Translations under genes and position numbers: made by a program
In this document: positions 19,286-28,340 of the stretch, piece by piece
How the letters are laid out: every line of letters begins with the position of its first letter
How positions within the stretch are numbered: the stretch's first letter is position 1
Assembly: GCF_004011865.1 (NCBI RefSeq)
Contig: NZ_RKLP01000006.1
Location: 295,273 to 359,272, forward strand
Length of the DNA stretch: 64,000 bases
Direction: 5' to 3'
DNA from: Prescottella agglutinans
Lineage (GTDB): Bacteria > Actinomycetota > Actinomycetes > Mycobacteriales > Mycobacteriaceae
The notes under the pieces: model-generated
Seen by the model: the letters and a program-made list of their open reading frames with translations, nothing else
Told to the model about the DNA's origin: nothing
Database searches by the model: none

Positions 19286-20737
19286 ATGACCTCGACGACC
19301 ATGCAACCGATGAGCGCATCCGGACCCGATCCGACACCCTTCCACACGGTCGACCCGTTCACCGGGAGATCGATCGGGGAGTACCCGTACCTGGTCGGCG
19401 AGCAGTTGGACGCGATCGTCGATCGTGCCGCCGCCGCGTTCGAGATCTGGCGCGAGGAATCCGTCGAGCGACGTGCCCGGGTCTTGGCGCGGGCGGCGGA
19501 ACTCCTACGCGAACGAAAGGAGGACCTGGCGGCGTCGGTGACCCGGGAGATGGGCAAACTGATCGGCGAGGCCCGAGTCGAAGTCGATCTGTCGGCGGCG
19601 ATCTTCGACTACTACGCCGAACACGGGCCCGGACTCCTCGGTTCCCGGCGGATCGACGTCGAGGACGGAACCGCCGAGGTCGTGAACGAGCCGATCGGCG
19701 TGTTGCTCGGCATCGAACCCTGGAACTTCCCGATCTACCAGGTAGCACGCTTCGCGGCACCGAACCTCCTGCTGGGAAACGTGGTGTTGCTCAAGCACGC
19801 GAGTTCGTGCGCTCAGACCGCGCTGGAACTCGAGAAGTTGCTCGCCGACGCAGGGACCCCGGAAGGGGTCTACAGCAACCTGTTTCTCCGGATCTCGGAC
19901 GTCGAGCGGGTCGTATCGAATCCCGCCGTGCAGGGCACATCGCTCACCGGCAGCGAACGAGCCGGCACGTCCCTGGCCGAAATCTCCGGACGACACCTGA
20001 AGAAGTGTGTTCTCGAACTGGGCGGCAGTGACCCGTTCGTGGTGCTCGACGCGGACGACCTGGACGCGACGCTCGATGCTGCCGCCGCCGGCCGCCTCGG
20101 CAACACGGGACAGAGTTGTGTGGCCTCGAAGCGGTTCATCGTGCCGGAAGCGATCTACGACGATTTCGTCGCCGGACTCTCGCGGCGCTTCTCCGAGCTG
20201 GTGGTGGGCGATCCGTCCGACCCGGCGACCACCCTAGGTCCGCTGTCGTCGGAGGATGCGGCACAGACGCTGCTCGCGCAGATCGAGGACGCGCTCGGTA
20301 AGGGGGCTGCGGTCACGATCGGCGGATCGCGCCCGAGCGACCGCGGGCCCGACGGGAAGGGCGCGTTCGTCGAGGCGACGATCCTCACCGACGTCACCCC
20401 CGAGATGCGTGCGTACGGTGAGGAGTTGTTCGGACCCGTAGCGGTCGTCTACCGGGTCGAGGACGAGGACGAGGCTGTCGACCTCGCGAATTCGACCCGG
20501 TTCGGTCTCGGCGGCACGATCTTCGGTGCGGATCCCGATCATGCCCGCGCGGTCGCGGACCGGATTCGCAGCGGCATGGTGTGGATCAACCGTCCCACCT
20601 CGACCGAACCCGAACTCCCCTTCGGTGGAGTCAAGAGCTCCGGATTCGGTCGCGAGTTGGGCGACCTGGGCCTGTTCGAATTCGCGAACCGCAAGTTGAT
20701 TCGCTCGGTGCCGCCGGCACCGGCTGATCGACCGTAG
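19286..20737 (+). CDS. gabD1: NAD(P)-dependent succinate-semialdehyde dehydrogenase
   Basis: A 483-residue aldehyde dehydrogenase. The general base is Glu244 in LELGGSDPF and the nucleophile Cys278 in [13 protein letters not shown]. The cofactor-binding segment [20 protein letters not shown] and the loop LTGSERAG are typical of the GabD1/SSADH subgroup that feeds GABA or the alternative TCA route into succinate. Exact aldehyde specificity is inferred from family likeness only. The ATG at 19286 has GAGAGG before it; the first ~18 residues are disordered and a later ATG is possible. It is divergent from helD with 146 bases between. Confidence 0.88.
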   Translation: MTSTTMQPMSASGPDPTPFHTVDPFTGRSIGEYPYLVGEQLDAIVDRAAAAFEIWREESVERRARVLARAAELLRERKEDLAASVTREMGKLIGEARVEVDLSAAIFDYYAEHGPGLLGSRRIDVEDGTAEVVNEPIGVLLGIEPWNFPIYQVARFAAPNLLLGNVVLLKHASSCAQTALELEKLLADAGTPEGVYSNLFLRISDVERVVSNPAVQGTSLTGSERAGTSLAEISGRHLKKCVLELGGSDPFVVLDADDLDATLDAAAAGRLGNTGQSCVASKRFIVPEAIYDDFVAGLSRRFSELVVGDPSDPATTLGPLSSEDAAQTLLAQIEDALGKGAAVTIGGSRPSDRGPDGKGAFVEATILTDVTPEMRAYGEELFGPVAVVYRVEDEDEAVDLANSTRFGLGGTIFGADPDHARAVADRIRSGMVWINRPTSTEPELPFGGVKSSGFGRELGDLGLFEFANRKLIRSVPPAPADRP

Positions 20738-20800
20738 TAGTCACCGGCGGAGCCACGACCTTGCCCGTTTCATCCGTCCGGCGGTCGGGTATCCACTGAT

Positions 20801-21451
20801 ATGGGCACGTCGCGCAACGAATCGGCTATCGTCCACGACCTCCTCGGCCGCGCCGGGGAATCGTATGCGCAGGAGGCACAGATCACGCTGAAGGATCAGC
20901 CGAAGCCGTTGTTCCAGTTGCTGGTGCTGTCGATGCTGCTGAGTGCTCGGATCTCCGCGGAGATAGCGACACGTGCAGCACGGGAACTGTTCCATGCCGG
21001 CTGGCGGACCCCGGAGGCGATGGCGAGTGCGCCCCGCGCGGAGGTCATCGCCGCATTGAAACGGGGTCACTACTCGCGTTACGACGAGAGCACCGCCACG
21101 CGACTTCGCGAGGCGGCTGAGCGTGTCGGGGACGAGTATCGCGGGGACCTGCGCAAGCTCGCCGAGCGAAGTGGCCACGACGAGTCCGCGGCCGCCCGCC
21201 TGCTCGAGGAATTCGACGGAATCGGGCCCGTCGGCGCGGAGATCTTCATGCGTGAAGTCCAGGACACGTGGCCCTGGTTGCGGCCGCACATGGACGAGCG
21301 GGTACTGCGCGGTGCCGACGAATTGCATCTGCCGCAGGACCCGTCGAGGTTGATCGAGTTGTCGGGGTCTCGGGAGGTTGCGCCGCTCGCGGCGGCCCTG
21401 GTTCGGGTCACCGTCGATTCGGAGTTACGTGACGCGGTACTGGCGAATTGA
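20801..21451 (+). CDS. HhH-GPD superfamily (endonuclease III-like) protein without the usual lysine or iron-sulfur site
   Basis: A 216-residue member of the endonuclease III fold. The N-terminal helices (LLVLSMLLSARISAEIATRAA) match the DNA-binding core and FDGIGPVGAEIFMREVQ is the helix-hairpin-helix. In Nth the hairpin carries a catalytic Lys (VGRKTA); here the position is Val (GPVGAE). The conserved Asp of the VDTHV segment seems to be kept in HMDERVLRGA. None of the four C-terminal Cys of the iron-sulfur cluster is present. It therefore resembles monofunctional or non-catalytic DNA-binding relatives. The start at ATG 20801 is 63 bases from the aldehyde dehydrogenase. Confidence 0.8.
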   Translation: MGTSRNESAIVHDLLGRAGESYAQEAQITLKDQPKPLFQLLVLSMLLSARISAEIATRAARELFHAGWRTPEAMASAPRAEVIAALKRGHYSRYDESTATRLREAAERVGDEYRGDLRKLAERSGHDESAAARLLEEFDGIGPVGAEIFMREVQDTWPWLRPHMDERVLRGADELHLPQDPSRLIELSGSREVAPLAAALVRVTVDSELRDAVLAN

Positions 21452-21467
21452 CGGGCGGTGCACCGGG

Positions 21468-21746
21468 TCAATGGTTGCGAAGTTTCGAGATCAGCTCGGA
21501 CTTGTTCAGCGACGAATACCCTGAGATGCCGAGTTCCTTTGCACGGTCGCGCAGTTCGTCGACCGTGCGGTCCTCGTAGTTCTCCGCCTCGCCGCCCTTG
21601 CGTCCGACCGACGAGCGTCCTTCGCCGGCGGCAGCATTGGAGATACGCGCTGCCTTCTCCTTCGAGTCACCTTCTTCCCGCAGCTTTTCGTACAGTTCCG
21701 GATCCTTCAGACGAGGATCGGATTCCCGGGGTTCGTTCGTGGGCAT
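21468..21746 (-). CDS. Small protein with Rho N-terminal-like (SAP-type) domain
   Basis: A 92-residue, very polar protein. The C-terminal 35 residues ([29 protein letters not shown]) are a Rho_N/SAP-like helix-extended-helix, a nucleic-acid-binding fold. The N-terminal half is charged and probably disordered ([17 protein letters not shown]). Similar proteins are widespread in actinobacteria as stress-related or nucleoid-associated hypotheticals; no function is proven. A Shine-Dalgarno sequence, GCGAGGTGAGCGAGA, precedes the ATG at 21746. It lies 30 bases downstream of the DoxX-like gene on the same strand and probably shares its transcript. Confidence 0.82.
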   Translation of the reverse strand: MPTNEPRESDPRLKDPELYEKLREEGDSKEKAARISNAAAGEGRSSVGRKGGEAENYEDRTVDELRDRAKELGISGYSSLNKSELISKLRNH

Positions 21747-21776
21747 TCTCGCTCACCTCGCAGTGGTGTCTCGATG

Positions 21777-22625
21777 TCAATCCTGCAACTCGGCTGCCTT
21801 CGCCCGTGCGGTTGCCAGGGCTCGCTCGGCTTGTTTGCGCGCCCGCCTGCTCAGTTCCTCGCCCTGTTCGCTGGCTGTGGCAGCCCACTCGGTGCCGCGT
21901 TCCCGCGCCAAATGCGCGAACTCCGTGCCGCGCTCGCGCGCGAGTTCTGCCAGCACCGGTCCGCGCTCACGGGCGACTTCGCCGAGTTCGGTGCCGCGCT
22001 CCATGGCCAGGTGGGCCAGGGCGGCGCCGCGAACTCGTGCAGCGTCGAGTAGTTCGCCGCCTCGTTCACCGGCTTGCTCGGCGGCCGCGCGCGCCCGGTC
22101 GGACACCACGTGCAGGGTGTGCTCGGTATCGGGTCCGTTGTTGCTCGACAACGCATCTGAGACGGCGGTCTGCGCCTTGCGTGCGGCACGCCTACCGCGC
22201 CAACCCAGCGAGGGCTTGCCCTCGGTGTCGACCGCCGCGATCAGCAGGCCCCCGAGAATCGTCATGTTCTTGAAGAACTGCATGCGCTGCATCGCGCGCT
22301 GTTGCGGGTCGTCGACGTTCCAGAAGTCGTGTCCGGCGACGGTGGTCGGGATCAGCGTCCCGGCGAGGACCAGCGAGGAGGCGCGGGGCGCCTTGCCGAT
22401 CGCGAGCAACGCGCCCGCGCCGATCTGCACGGCTGCATTGATCTTGACCAGTGTCTCGGGGTCGGACGGCAACTTGTCGGTCACCGCACCCGGCAGTGTC
22501 TCGATGCTCTTCTCGAGGAACGGTCCCGCAGCCTGTGCTGGTGGGGAAGGGCTCCGGAGCGCTCCGATGCCACCGGCGATGAAGACGGTGGACAGCAATG
22601 GGCGGGCAATTCGGCGAACGAGCAT
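21777..22625 (-). CDS. DoxX-like membrane protein with a C-terminal 11-residue repeat domain
   Basis: A 282-residue protein. Residues 1-135 resemble the DoxX membrane family: hydrophobic segments at about 10-24, 60-78, 84-98 and 121-132, with GHDFWNVDDPQQRAMQRMQF in the loop. Residues ~187-265 are at least seven consecutive 11-residue repeats with R-G at fixed positions (ERGTELGEVAR, ERGPVLAELAR, ERGTEFAHLAR, ERGTEWAATAS), predicted to form a long amphipathic helix. The rest is Ala/Arg-rich. A -10-like TACGGT and the ribosome site GGGAGGC precede the ATG at 22625. DoxX relatives affect membrane redox processes; the repeat domain may lie on the membrane or bind a polymer, which is inference. 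Confidence 0.82.
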   Translation of the reverse strand: MLVRRIARPLLSTVFIAGGIGALRSPSPPAQAAGPFLEKSIETLPGAVTDKLPSDPETLVKINAAVQIGAGALLAIGKAPRASSLVLAGTLIPTTVAGHDFWNVDDPQQRAMQRMQFFKNMTILGGLLIAAVDTEGKPSLGWRGRRAARKAQTAVSDALSSNNGPDTEHTLHVVSDRARAAAEQAGERGGELLDAARVRGAALAHLAMERGTELGEVARERGPVLAELARERGTEFAHLARERGTEWAATASEQGEELSRRARKQAERALATARAKAAELQD

Positions 22626-22740
22626 TGGCTGCCTCCCAACCTAGGTTCCCTCTACCGTATCCGTGTGGGCGGAGTCCGGCAGGAGACGAATCGAAAAGGG
22701 GATCGTCGGCGCGCACGACCGGTGCGGCCTCCGGCGATGT

Positions 22741-25700
22741 CTAGCTCAGGCTCACTGTGGAACCCGGATGCAGTTGTGCCACCTGCCCACGACACTCGAT
22801 CTCGATCGACGGCTGGTTACCGGGCGCTGCGCTGACCTCGATCCGGCGACCGTTGATCGTCAACCGGAGGCGGTGCCCGCGGTAGAAGATCGGAAACTCG
22901 AGCGTCCCCAGCGTTGCGGGCCAGTCCGGGGAGAACACGAGCCGGTCGCCGCGGACCTCGAGCCCGGAGAAGCAGCGTTGCACGAGGTCGACACTGCCCG
23001 CCATCGCCGCCAAGTGGATGCCCTCCGAAGTGGTGCCGCCCTGGATGTCGGCGACGTCGGACGCGAGCACGCGGTCGAAGAACTCCATCGCCTGGTCGCG
23101 ACTGCCGCGGGCCAGCACCCAGGAATGGACGACGCTGCTCAGCGTCGAGCCGTGTGAGGTTCGTGCAATGTAGTAGTCGATGGTCCGTGGGATGGCGTCC
23201 GCTGCGAAGCTGTAGCCCAACCGCTGCAACAGTTCTCGGAGTTCGTCGGCGGAAAGCAGGTAGAAGAGCATGAGCACGTCCGCCTGTTTCGAGGCCTGGT
23301 AGCGGTTCACATCGTCGTCTTCGGCCTCGAGAATCCGGTCCAGGCGTTGGATGTTGCCGTAGCGCAGGCCGTAGTCCTTCCAATTCAGTTCCGCCAACTC
23401 GCCGTAGCCCTCGAACTGGCTGATCACCCCGTCGTGGAACGGGACGAACATGCGGCGGCTGACGTCCTCCCACCGGGTGATCTCCTGCGTCGGCAGCCCC
23501 AGCGCCTGGGTGAGATCCGAGCGGATCTGGCGCGGGATGACTGCGAGTGCCTCGATGGCCCGCAACAGCACCCACACGGTCATCACATTGGTGTATGCGT
23601 TGTTGTCGATCCCGTCGTACGGGGCGCCTGGGTATCCTGCGTGGAACTCGTCCGGTCCGATCACGCCGCGGATGACGTACCGGGCGCGGTCTGCATCGAA
23701 CTCCGCGAGGCCTGCGTAGAAGCGGGCGATCTCGATCAGCATTTCGGCGCCGAGTTCGATGAGGAACTCGAGGTCTCCGGTGACCTGGTAGTACTGCCAG
23801 ACGTTGTAGGCGACAGCGATGCCGGTGTGCAGTTGGCGGTGGCTCGGATCCGGCTTCCAGCGTCCGGATATCGGATTGAGATGCAGCTGTTGGCTTTCCT
23901 CCCGGCCGTCGCTCCCCGACTGCCACGGGAACATCGCTCCGGTTCGTCCGGCCTCGCGCGCCGTGCGCCGGGCCTCCCGAAGACGCCGGTAGCGGTACCG
24001 CAGGAGTGACTTGGTCAGCGTGGGGAGTCGCAGGTTCAGTACCGGGAACACGAACAGTTCGTCCCAGAAGATGTGACCTCGATACGCCTCGCCGTGCAGT
24101 CCACGGGCCGGTACGCCCGCGTCGAGGTCGGCGGTGTTGGGCGACACCGTCTGCAACAGTTGCAGCAGGTGGAATCGGACGATCCGCAGGGCGTGACCGT
24201 GGCCCTCGAGGTCGATGCCGAGGCTGTCCCAGAGCCGGGCCCAGGAGAGGACATGGCCGTCGAGCACCTCCTCGAACCGACCTACGCGAGCAAGCCATCG
24301 CGCGGCCTCGTCTGCGGGCTCCGACACTGCGCTGTCGCGACCGGTGAAGACCGTGACCATCTTCTCCGCGGTCACAGACTGGCCGGCCGCCAGATCGACG
24401 GTGATGTCGTGTCCGATACGTCCGTCTCCCTCGACCAGGCGATACGAAGTCGGCGGACATTCGTTGTCACGCCACAGGGTGGTGCGGGCGGCGAGCGCGA
24501 CGGGAATGCGGGAACTCGTGGTCTGCACGGCGATCAACACGGAGTCCGCGGAAAGTTCAGTCGCTTGCACCGGTTCCAGATGCTTGCTCGCCAGTTCGCG
24601 GTAGCGCCCGACGAGGGTGTTGTCGACGGCGCCGTCGAGTTCGGATCGCAGTTCGAGACGACCCGACCAGTCCACTGCGGAGATCGTGGTTTCCAGCGCG
24701 CAGACGTGGGGGAGGTGCATCGCGACGAACCGCCGCTGCACGACCGAGGTGGTGCGGCCGGCCCCGTCGCGGAACCGTAGCCGTCGGACGAAGACCGCTC
24801 GTCTCAAGTCGAGGTACTGACGGTACTCGAGCAGTTCGGTGCGGTCGACGTCGAACCAGGGTCCGCCGTCGACGCGGAACGTGAACGGCAGCCAGTTGGG
24901 CAGGTTCACCATGCTTTCGTTGTCGATGACGCGGCCCGCCTTCTCCTCCTGGAGGCGATTGAAGATGCCTGCCGCGTAGGTGCCCGGATAGTGCACCGCT
25001 CCGGCGCGTGATTCCGGCGCGCACCCACGCGTGGCGAACGCGCCGTTCCCGACTGTGCACAGCGCCTCACGCAGCTTCTCCGATTTCGGGTCGTAACCTT
25101 CGAAGAACACCGTCCAGGGGTCTTCCGGAGGCGGCTCCATGTGTGGATCGCTGCCGACCAGATCAGCGAGTCGCTGTAGAAGTTCGTGGACCTGCGCTGG
25201 GCCGTCGACCGCGAACTGTGCCGACGACCGCCTGTCGCCATCTTCGGAGTGCCGCACCACGATCCCGAACCCGGTGTCCTCGATCGCATCGAATGCGTCC
25301 TCGTCGGTCAAGTCGTCTCCGACGTAGATCGGGAGCAGATCCTCGGATTCGGTGACGTGGTCGAGCACCCACGACAGCGCCCGTCCCTTGTCCCACTCGA
25401 CGTCGGGACGCAACTCGGTGACCTTGCGGCCACTCGTGGCGCGAAGTCGTGGTTCGTCCGCGGCGACCGCGCACACCGTTGCGATCACCTCGTCCACACG
25501 GTCCGCGTCGACGTTGCGGTGGTGGACTGCTACGGCGAACCGCTTGTGCTCCACCAGAACTCCGGGAACGGACTGCAGCCGATCACGCAGCGTCGAGACG
25601 ACGCGGTCCAGATCCGGTTCGGCGGCCAGGGCCAGGTCGTTCTGGTAGTGGCGACCGTCCGGGCCGACGAGTTCGAATCCGTGGCTGCCCGCATACCAGA

Positions 25701-26655
25701 GGCCGGGAACGGCGACACGGGCCTGAACATCTGCAAGATCCCGACCACTGATGATCCCGACCGGACAGTTTCGGGCGAGTCGGGTGAGTTCGGTGGCCAC
25801 GCCGTCGACGAGGGCGGCCGCGGTGGGTTGGTCGACGATCTCCGCGACCGTGCCGTCGAAGTCGAGGAAGACGGCGGGTCGCCGGGTACGCAGGATCGCG
25901 GCGGACTGGTGCCGGGAGGTGAGGGCATCCGGGATCTCGGAGATCCGGTGGGTTCCGCCACGGAAGTCGATGTGCGCCGTGTCGTTGACCACCACGTCGG
26001 CCCCGACGCCACGGAACGGCTCCCCGCGGCCCGTGCGGTCGACTCCGATCACCAGCGCGAAGCCGGCCAGACGGCCCGCAACGATGCCAGCGGGTGTTCC
26101 GTGTACGGTCCCCGTCCGAGCGGGGCGGCTGCCGAGATCGAGGGCAGTCGCAAGAAGTGCCGCCGGGTCGGTCTCGTCGGGTAATTCCGCGCTCGGCCCC
26201 TCGCAGAGCTCGCCGATTCCGGCGGCTTCGAGGATCTGCGGGCCGTGGCGATTCGACGAGCACACGGCAACTCCCAGGCCGGCGCTGCGCAGTCGCCGCA
26301 CCAACTCCACGGTGGGCGCGAACACCGGCACTTCGTCATGTGCGATCCGGTTCCGGAACGCCTCGTCGACGCGGTTCGCCACCCCCCACTCCGTCTCGGC
26401 GATCGGGGAATCGGAGGGAGTGCCGCGGGGCAGTTCGATCCCGCGTGACGCCGCGACGGCCGCGACGGCATCGATCTCGGACGAGCCCTCCACCAATCGG
26501 CGGTAGTCGTCCTCCGTGAACGCCTGGTGGGCCACGTAGTCGCCGAAGACCTCGGACCACACGGCGATACTGATCGCGGCGGTATCGACGATCACGCCTT
26601 CGAGCGCGAAGATCATCGCATCCACGCGGCGGGGATCGATCACAGAAGGAGTCAT
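22741..26655 (-). CDS. otsB1: OtsB1-like three-domain protein: degenerate HAD, trehalose-phosphatase-like HAD, GH65
   Basis: A 1304-residue protein with the architecture of M. tuberculosis OtsB1 (Rv2006, 1327 residues). Residues 1-250 resemble beta-phosphoglucomutase HADs but the nucleophile motif reads FALEGVIVD instead of FDLDGVITD. Residues 255-500 are trehalose-phosphatase-like with an intact FLDFDGTVAEI at about 263-273 and YVGDDLTDEDAF. Residues ~515-1304 are glycoside hydrolase family 65 (maltose/kojibiose phosphorylase type), with the general-acid region GPDEFHAGYPGAPYDGIDNN. It may interconvert trehalose or other alpha-glucosides and phosphosugars; in M. tuberculosis the true trehalose phosphatase is OtsB2. 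ATG 26655 is preferred because AGAGGGG lies eight bases before it; a GTG at 26664 is too close to that site. Confidence 0.88.
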   Translation of the reverse strand: MTPSVIDPRRVDAMIFALEGVIVDTAAISIAVWSEVFGDYVAHQAFTEDDYRRLVEGSSEIDAVAAVAASRGIELPRGTPSDSPIAETEWGVANRVDEAFRNRIAHDEVPVFAPTVELVRRLRSAGLGVAVCSSNRHGPQILEAAGIGELCEGPSAELPDETDPAALLATALDLGSRPARTGTVHGTPAGIVAGRLAGFALVIGVDRTGRGEPFRGVGADVVVNDTAHIDFRGGTHRISEIPDALTSRHQSAAILRTRRPAVFLDFDGTVAEIVDQPTAAALVDGVATELTRLARNCPVGIISGRDLADVQARVAVPGLWYAGSHGFELVGPDGRHYQNDLALAAEPDLDRVVSTLRDRLQSVPGVLVEHKRFAVAVHHRNVDADRVDEVIATVCAVAADEPRLRATSGRKVTELRPDVEWDKGRALSWVLDHVTESEDLLPIYVGDDLTDEDAFDAIEDTGFGIVVRHSEDGDRRSSAQFAVDGPAQVHELLQRLADLVGSDPHMEPPPEDPWTVFFEGYDPKSEKLREALCTVGNGAFATRGCAPESRAGAVHYPGTYAAGIFNRLQEEKAGRVIDNESMVNLPNWLPFTFRVDGGPWFDVDRTELLEYRQYLDLRRAVFVRRLRFRDGAGRTTSVVQRRFVAMHLPHVCALETTISAVDWSGRLELRSELDGAVDNTLVGRYRELASKHLEPVQATELSADSVLIAVQTTSSRIPVALAARTTLWRDNECPPTSYRLVEGDGRIGHDITVDLAAGQSVTAEKMVTVFTGRDSAVSEPADEAARWLARVGRFEEVLDGHVLSWARLWDSLGIDLEGHGHALRIVRFHLLQLLQTVSPNTADLDAGVPARGLHGEAYRGHIFWDELFVFPVLNLRLPTLTKSLLRYRYRRLREARRTAREAGRTGAMFPWQSGSDGREESQQLHLNPISGRWKPDPSHRQLHTGIAVAYNVWQYYQVTGDLEFLIELGAEMLIEIARFYAGLAEFDADRARYVIRGVIGPDEFHAGYPGAPYDGIDNNAYTNVMTVWVLLRAIEALAVIPRQIRSDLTQALGLPTQEITRWEDVSRRMFVPFHDGVISQFEGYGELAELNWKDYGLRYGNIQRLDRILEAEDDDVNRYQASKQADVLMLFYLLSADELRELLQRLGYSFAADAIPRTIDYYIARTSHGSTLSSVVHSWVLARGSRDQAMEFFDRVLASDVADIQGGTTSEGIHLAAMAGSVDLVQRCFSGLEVRGDRLVFSPDWPATLGTLEFPIFYRGHRLRLTINGRRIEVSAAPGNQPSIEIECRGQVAQLHPGSTVSLS

Positions 26656-26912
26656 CGATCGCACCCCTCTGCGGTCTGCATGGCCCCGCCTTCCACCCGC
26701 CGGTCGCGACCGGGAACCGAACCCAGGCCCCGTTTGTCGATACGACCTGCACAGTCGGGCATAACTCGATGGTCCTCAACCTACGCCGGTCCGGCAGCCT
26801 CGAACACGCTTTTCGTCGCCGGCAGCGCCGCCGAACGGCCCTATCCGAGCGGGCCCCACTGCCACTAACTTCGACGTTGTACGGCCGTCACCGAAGACGA
26901 GGGTGATGCACC

Positions 26913-28331
26913 ATGACCACACGCGATACGCATATGACCCAGTCGGACTACTTCTCCTGGAGCATGGAGCAAGATCCGATTCTGCGGTCGACGATCGTAG
27001 CTGTCGTCGTTCTCGACACCACCCCTGATTGGGGTCGACTGGTCACCATGATCGATCGCGCGACGCGAGTGGTGCCGAACTTTCGGCACCGTATAGTTCG
27101 CGCGCGGTGGAGCCTCGCCCCACCCCGCTGGACACTCGATCCCGACTTCGACCTGTCGTGGCACCTGCGGCGGATGGCACTTCCCGAGCCGGCCGACCTC
27201 GACGCCGTGCTCGAGGTCGCGCGTAGGAGCGCGATGGAAGCGTTCGACATGGCACGTCCGCTGTGGCAGTTCACGCTGCTGACCGGTCTCGACGACGGCC
27301 GGGCCGCGTTGGTTCTCAAGGTCCACCATTCGCTGACCGACGGTCTGGGCAGCGTCCAGATCGCCGGCGAGATCGTCGATTTCGCGCGCGAGGGGACGGA
27401 TCGGGGACCGCTACCGGATGTTCCTGGACCGGCGGAGTTCAGCGATCTCGTGGACACGGCGAAGTGGGCGTGGGAGACCGGCGGCGTCCTGGTCCGAAAG
27501 GGTGCAGGTGCGGCCGTGCCGACGCTGCGTCGCGCGTTGGTGAATCCGCTCCGGGCCCTGCAATCTGCCACGACTACCGCGATCGCGGTTGCGCGTTTTG
27601 CCCGTCCCATCCCGAGCACACTTTCGCCCGTCATGACCGAACGCAGTCTCCGACGACGTCTCGCGGTGATGGACGTGCCGTTCGAGGATTTGAGTCGGGC
27701 TTCGAGAATCGGCGACGGGTCTGTCAACGATGCGTTCCTCGCCGCGCTGCTGCTCGGGATTCGCAGGTACCACGAACGTCAGCACTCCCGTGTCGAGCGA
27801 CTGCGCGTGACGGTGCCGGTGAGTCTGCGAACCGAATCGGACCGGATAGGGGGCAACCGAATCACTCTCGTTCGGCTCGAGTTCCCCGCGAACGTCGACG
27901 ATCCGGTCGAACTGATGCACAGGATCGACTGCATCGTCGACAGGTCTCGCAGCGATCCAGCGCTGCCGCTGTCGAACACCATCGCGGGCGCCCTGAATAT
28001 GCTCCCCACCGACTACCTCGCATCGGTCTTCAAACACGTCGACTTCCTCGCCTCCGACGTCCCCGGTTCGCCGGTCCCCATGTACGTCGCAGGCGCGGAG
28101 ATCGAGCGGTACTACGCGTTCGGTCCCACGCTCGGCACCGCCCTCAACATCACCCTCATGTCACACGCGGGCACGTGCTGCGTGGGAATCAACGCGGACA
28201 CGGCCTCCGTGCGGGATCTGCCGGTCATGATCGAGTGCATTGTCGAGGGCTTCCGCGCAGTTCTGCGTGTCGGTGCACCGGCCGGCGCGACGCAGATCGA
28301 CCTGATGCCGTCCTGGGGAGCGAGCGCCTAG
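26913..28331 (+). CDS. WS/DGAT family wax ester synthase/diacylglycerol acyltransferase
   Basis: A 472-residue acyltransferase of the WS/DGAT family, which makes triacylglycerol or wax esters for storage from acyl-CoA; these genomes usually carry many copies. The active-site motif HHSLTDG is intact, with His138-His139 and Asp143. The flanking family signatures PLWQFTLLTGL and, further on, GSVNDAFLAALLLGIRRY and SDVPGSPVPMYVAGAEI are present. The C-terminal half ends without a membrane helix, as expected. ATG 26913 is used with GAGGGTGATG before it; a second ATG 21 bases later is possible. It is divergent from the OtsB1-like gene; the 257 bases between them (26656-26912) show no further gene. 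Confidence 0.93.
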   Translation: MTTRDTHMTQSDYFSWSMEQDPILRSTIVAVVVLDTTPDWGRLVTMIDRATRVVPNFRHRIVRARWSLAPPRWTLDPDFDLSWHLRRMALPEPADLDAVLEVARRSAMEAFDMARPLWQFTLLTGLDDGRAALVLKVHHSLTDGLGSVQIAGEIVDFAREGTDRGPLPDVPGPAEFSDLVDTAKWAWETGGVLVRKGAGAAVPTLRRALVNPLRALQSATTTAIAVARFARPIPSTLSPVMTERSLRRRLAVMDVPFEDLSRASRIGDGSVNDAFLAALLLGIRRYHERQHSRVERLRVTVPVSLRTESDRIGGNRITLVRLEFPANVDDPVELMHRIDCIVDRSRSDPALPLSNTIAGALNMLPTDYLASVFKHVDFLASDVPGSPVPMYVAGAEIERYYAFGPTLGTALNITLMSHAGTCCVGINADTASVRDLPVMIECIVEGFRAVLRVGAPAGATQIDLMPSWGASA

Positions 28332-28340
28332 AACCGGCTT

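Noticed and set aside
26656..26664. GTG 26664 as the start of the OtsB1-like gene
   Set aside because: The AGAGGGG site ends next to this GTG, leaving no room for a proper spacer; ATG 26655 has an 8-base spacer.
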